A stretch of 64,000 bases of DNA from Malachius bipustulatus (taxonomy: Eukaryota > Arthropoda > Insecta > Coleoptera > Melyridae), in the NCBI GenBank assembly GCA_910589415.1, contig OU342637.1, forward strand, positions 39,090,162 to 39,154,161. The letters are read 5' to 3'. Positions within the stretch are counted from its first letter, which is position 1, and each line of letters starts with the position of its first letter. Positions 63,531 to 64,000 of this stretch are shown here, in pieces. The translations under genes were made by a program, and so were the position numbers. The notes beneath the pieces are model-generated. The model was not told the origin of the DNA and ran no database searches. It saw nothing but the letters and a program-made list of their open reading frames with translations.

Positions 63531-64000
63531 TCTAATTATAACAATTAACGGGGGTTACTAGTTTCTGAGGTTTCGTCAATAAAGCAACAAATATAAATAA
63601 AGCGACAGGAAAATAAGACTGACAGTGAATTAATTTGTACCGGGTGTCCCAACACTAGTGTCCACCCCCTAAATCGAGCTTAGTTTTAAAGATAAAAAAT
63701 TGAAACTTTGAGGATTTGTGTACTTGATATAGGACCACGGAATGGCATAATTAGTTTCATTAAAAAACATTTTTAATATATTTTTAATAATCACCTTCTT
63801 CATGAGTCCATACTACGACACTGTCCAGTGCAGGCTCAGTGTGCCGGCTAGCCCAGCAAGAGCCGTCCTTCTATTTATTTGGGCCTTATTTACTTTGTCA
63901 TAAAACTTATTGCACCTACCGTTTTCAGATTATATTGATTATATTGTTCAGATTATATTGCCTACCTGTCATTGCTATATAATTATATTTTATTTAATTA
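63531..64000. other. End of window, mostly unassigned
   Basis: A worn CAGGGTG-type end lies at 63640 (TACCGGGTGTCCCAACA), with no partner visible before the window edge. No gene supported. Confidence 0.4.

Noticed and set aside
1..64000. CRISPR arrays, operons, rRNA genes
   Set aside because: None seen; the tandem arrays present have no spacers of unique sequence, and the window is clearly eukaryotic.

Overview
This is an AT-rich animal (insect-like) genomic window made mostly of dead and nested transposable elements, with very little host coding sequence. Coding segments are split by introns or are decayed retroelement ORFs, and no bacterial organisation is seen. Two short arrays of the pentanucleotide TCAGG, the telomere repeat of many beetles, hint at Coleoptera; this is inference, not proof.

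Host genes. Only two intact host ORFs are visible, both on the minus strand: an unrecognised 413-residue protein (6601-7842) and a leucine-rich-repeat single-pass membrane protein (39479-40357). Two further pieces look like single exons of larger split genes: a 117-bp internal exon on the plus strand (19953-20069) and a 3'-terminal exon with a lysine-rich end on the minus strand (56679-56821).

Retroelements. 1-4284: decayed I-like LINE. 9955-14184: LOA-like LINE (minus) whose ORF1 and ORF2 overlap as TGATG and which is split by a 921-bp DNA element. 15150-17858: a second LOA-like LINE with an intact RNase H end. 25690-27550: two LINE ends facing each other, with a protease fragment between them. 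29345-33104: CR1-like LINE (minus) with a PHD finger in ORF1. 33417-34465: LINE derivative with its middle deleted. 43868-47600: LINE, LTR/gag, R4-like and other RT fragments. 48529-51156: complete non-autonomous LTR element filled with minisatellites. 58760-60480: scrambled gypsy-like element. 60490-63530: another LINE.

DNA elements. A mariner-like transposase gene (about 20792-24375) is split by a solo LTR. A pogo-like transposase gene (52996-55399) is split by a 949-bp palindrome. Many palindromic elements begin CAGGGTG, sit between TA dinucleotides and share cores. A second group of small elements has TGCCCG/GGGCCGG ends and TAA target duplications, and some are nested in one another. In three places the interrupted coding frame is restored exactly once the insert and one target duplication are removed; these are the firmest results in the window.

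Most unusual items: the non-autonomous LTR element with a 43-bp satellite open in all three reverse frames, the four hairpins with a constant loop and changing stems at 17859-18231, and the foldback family whose members share a core but differ in their outer arms.
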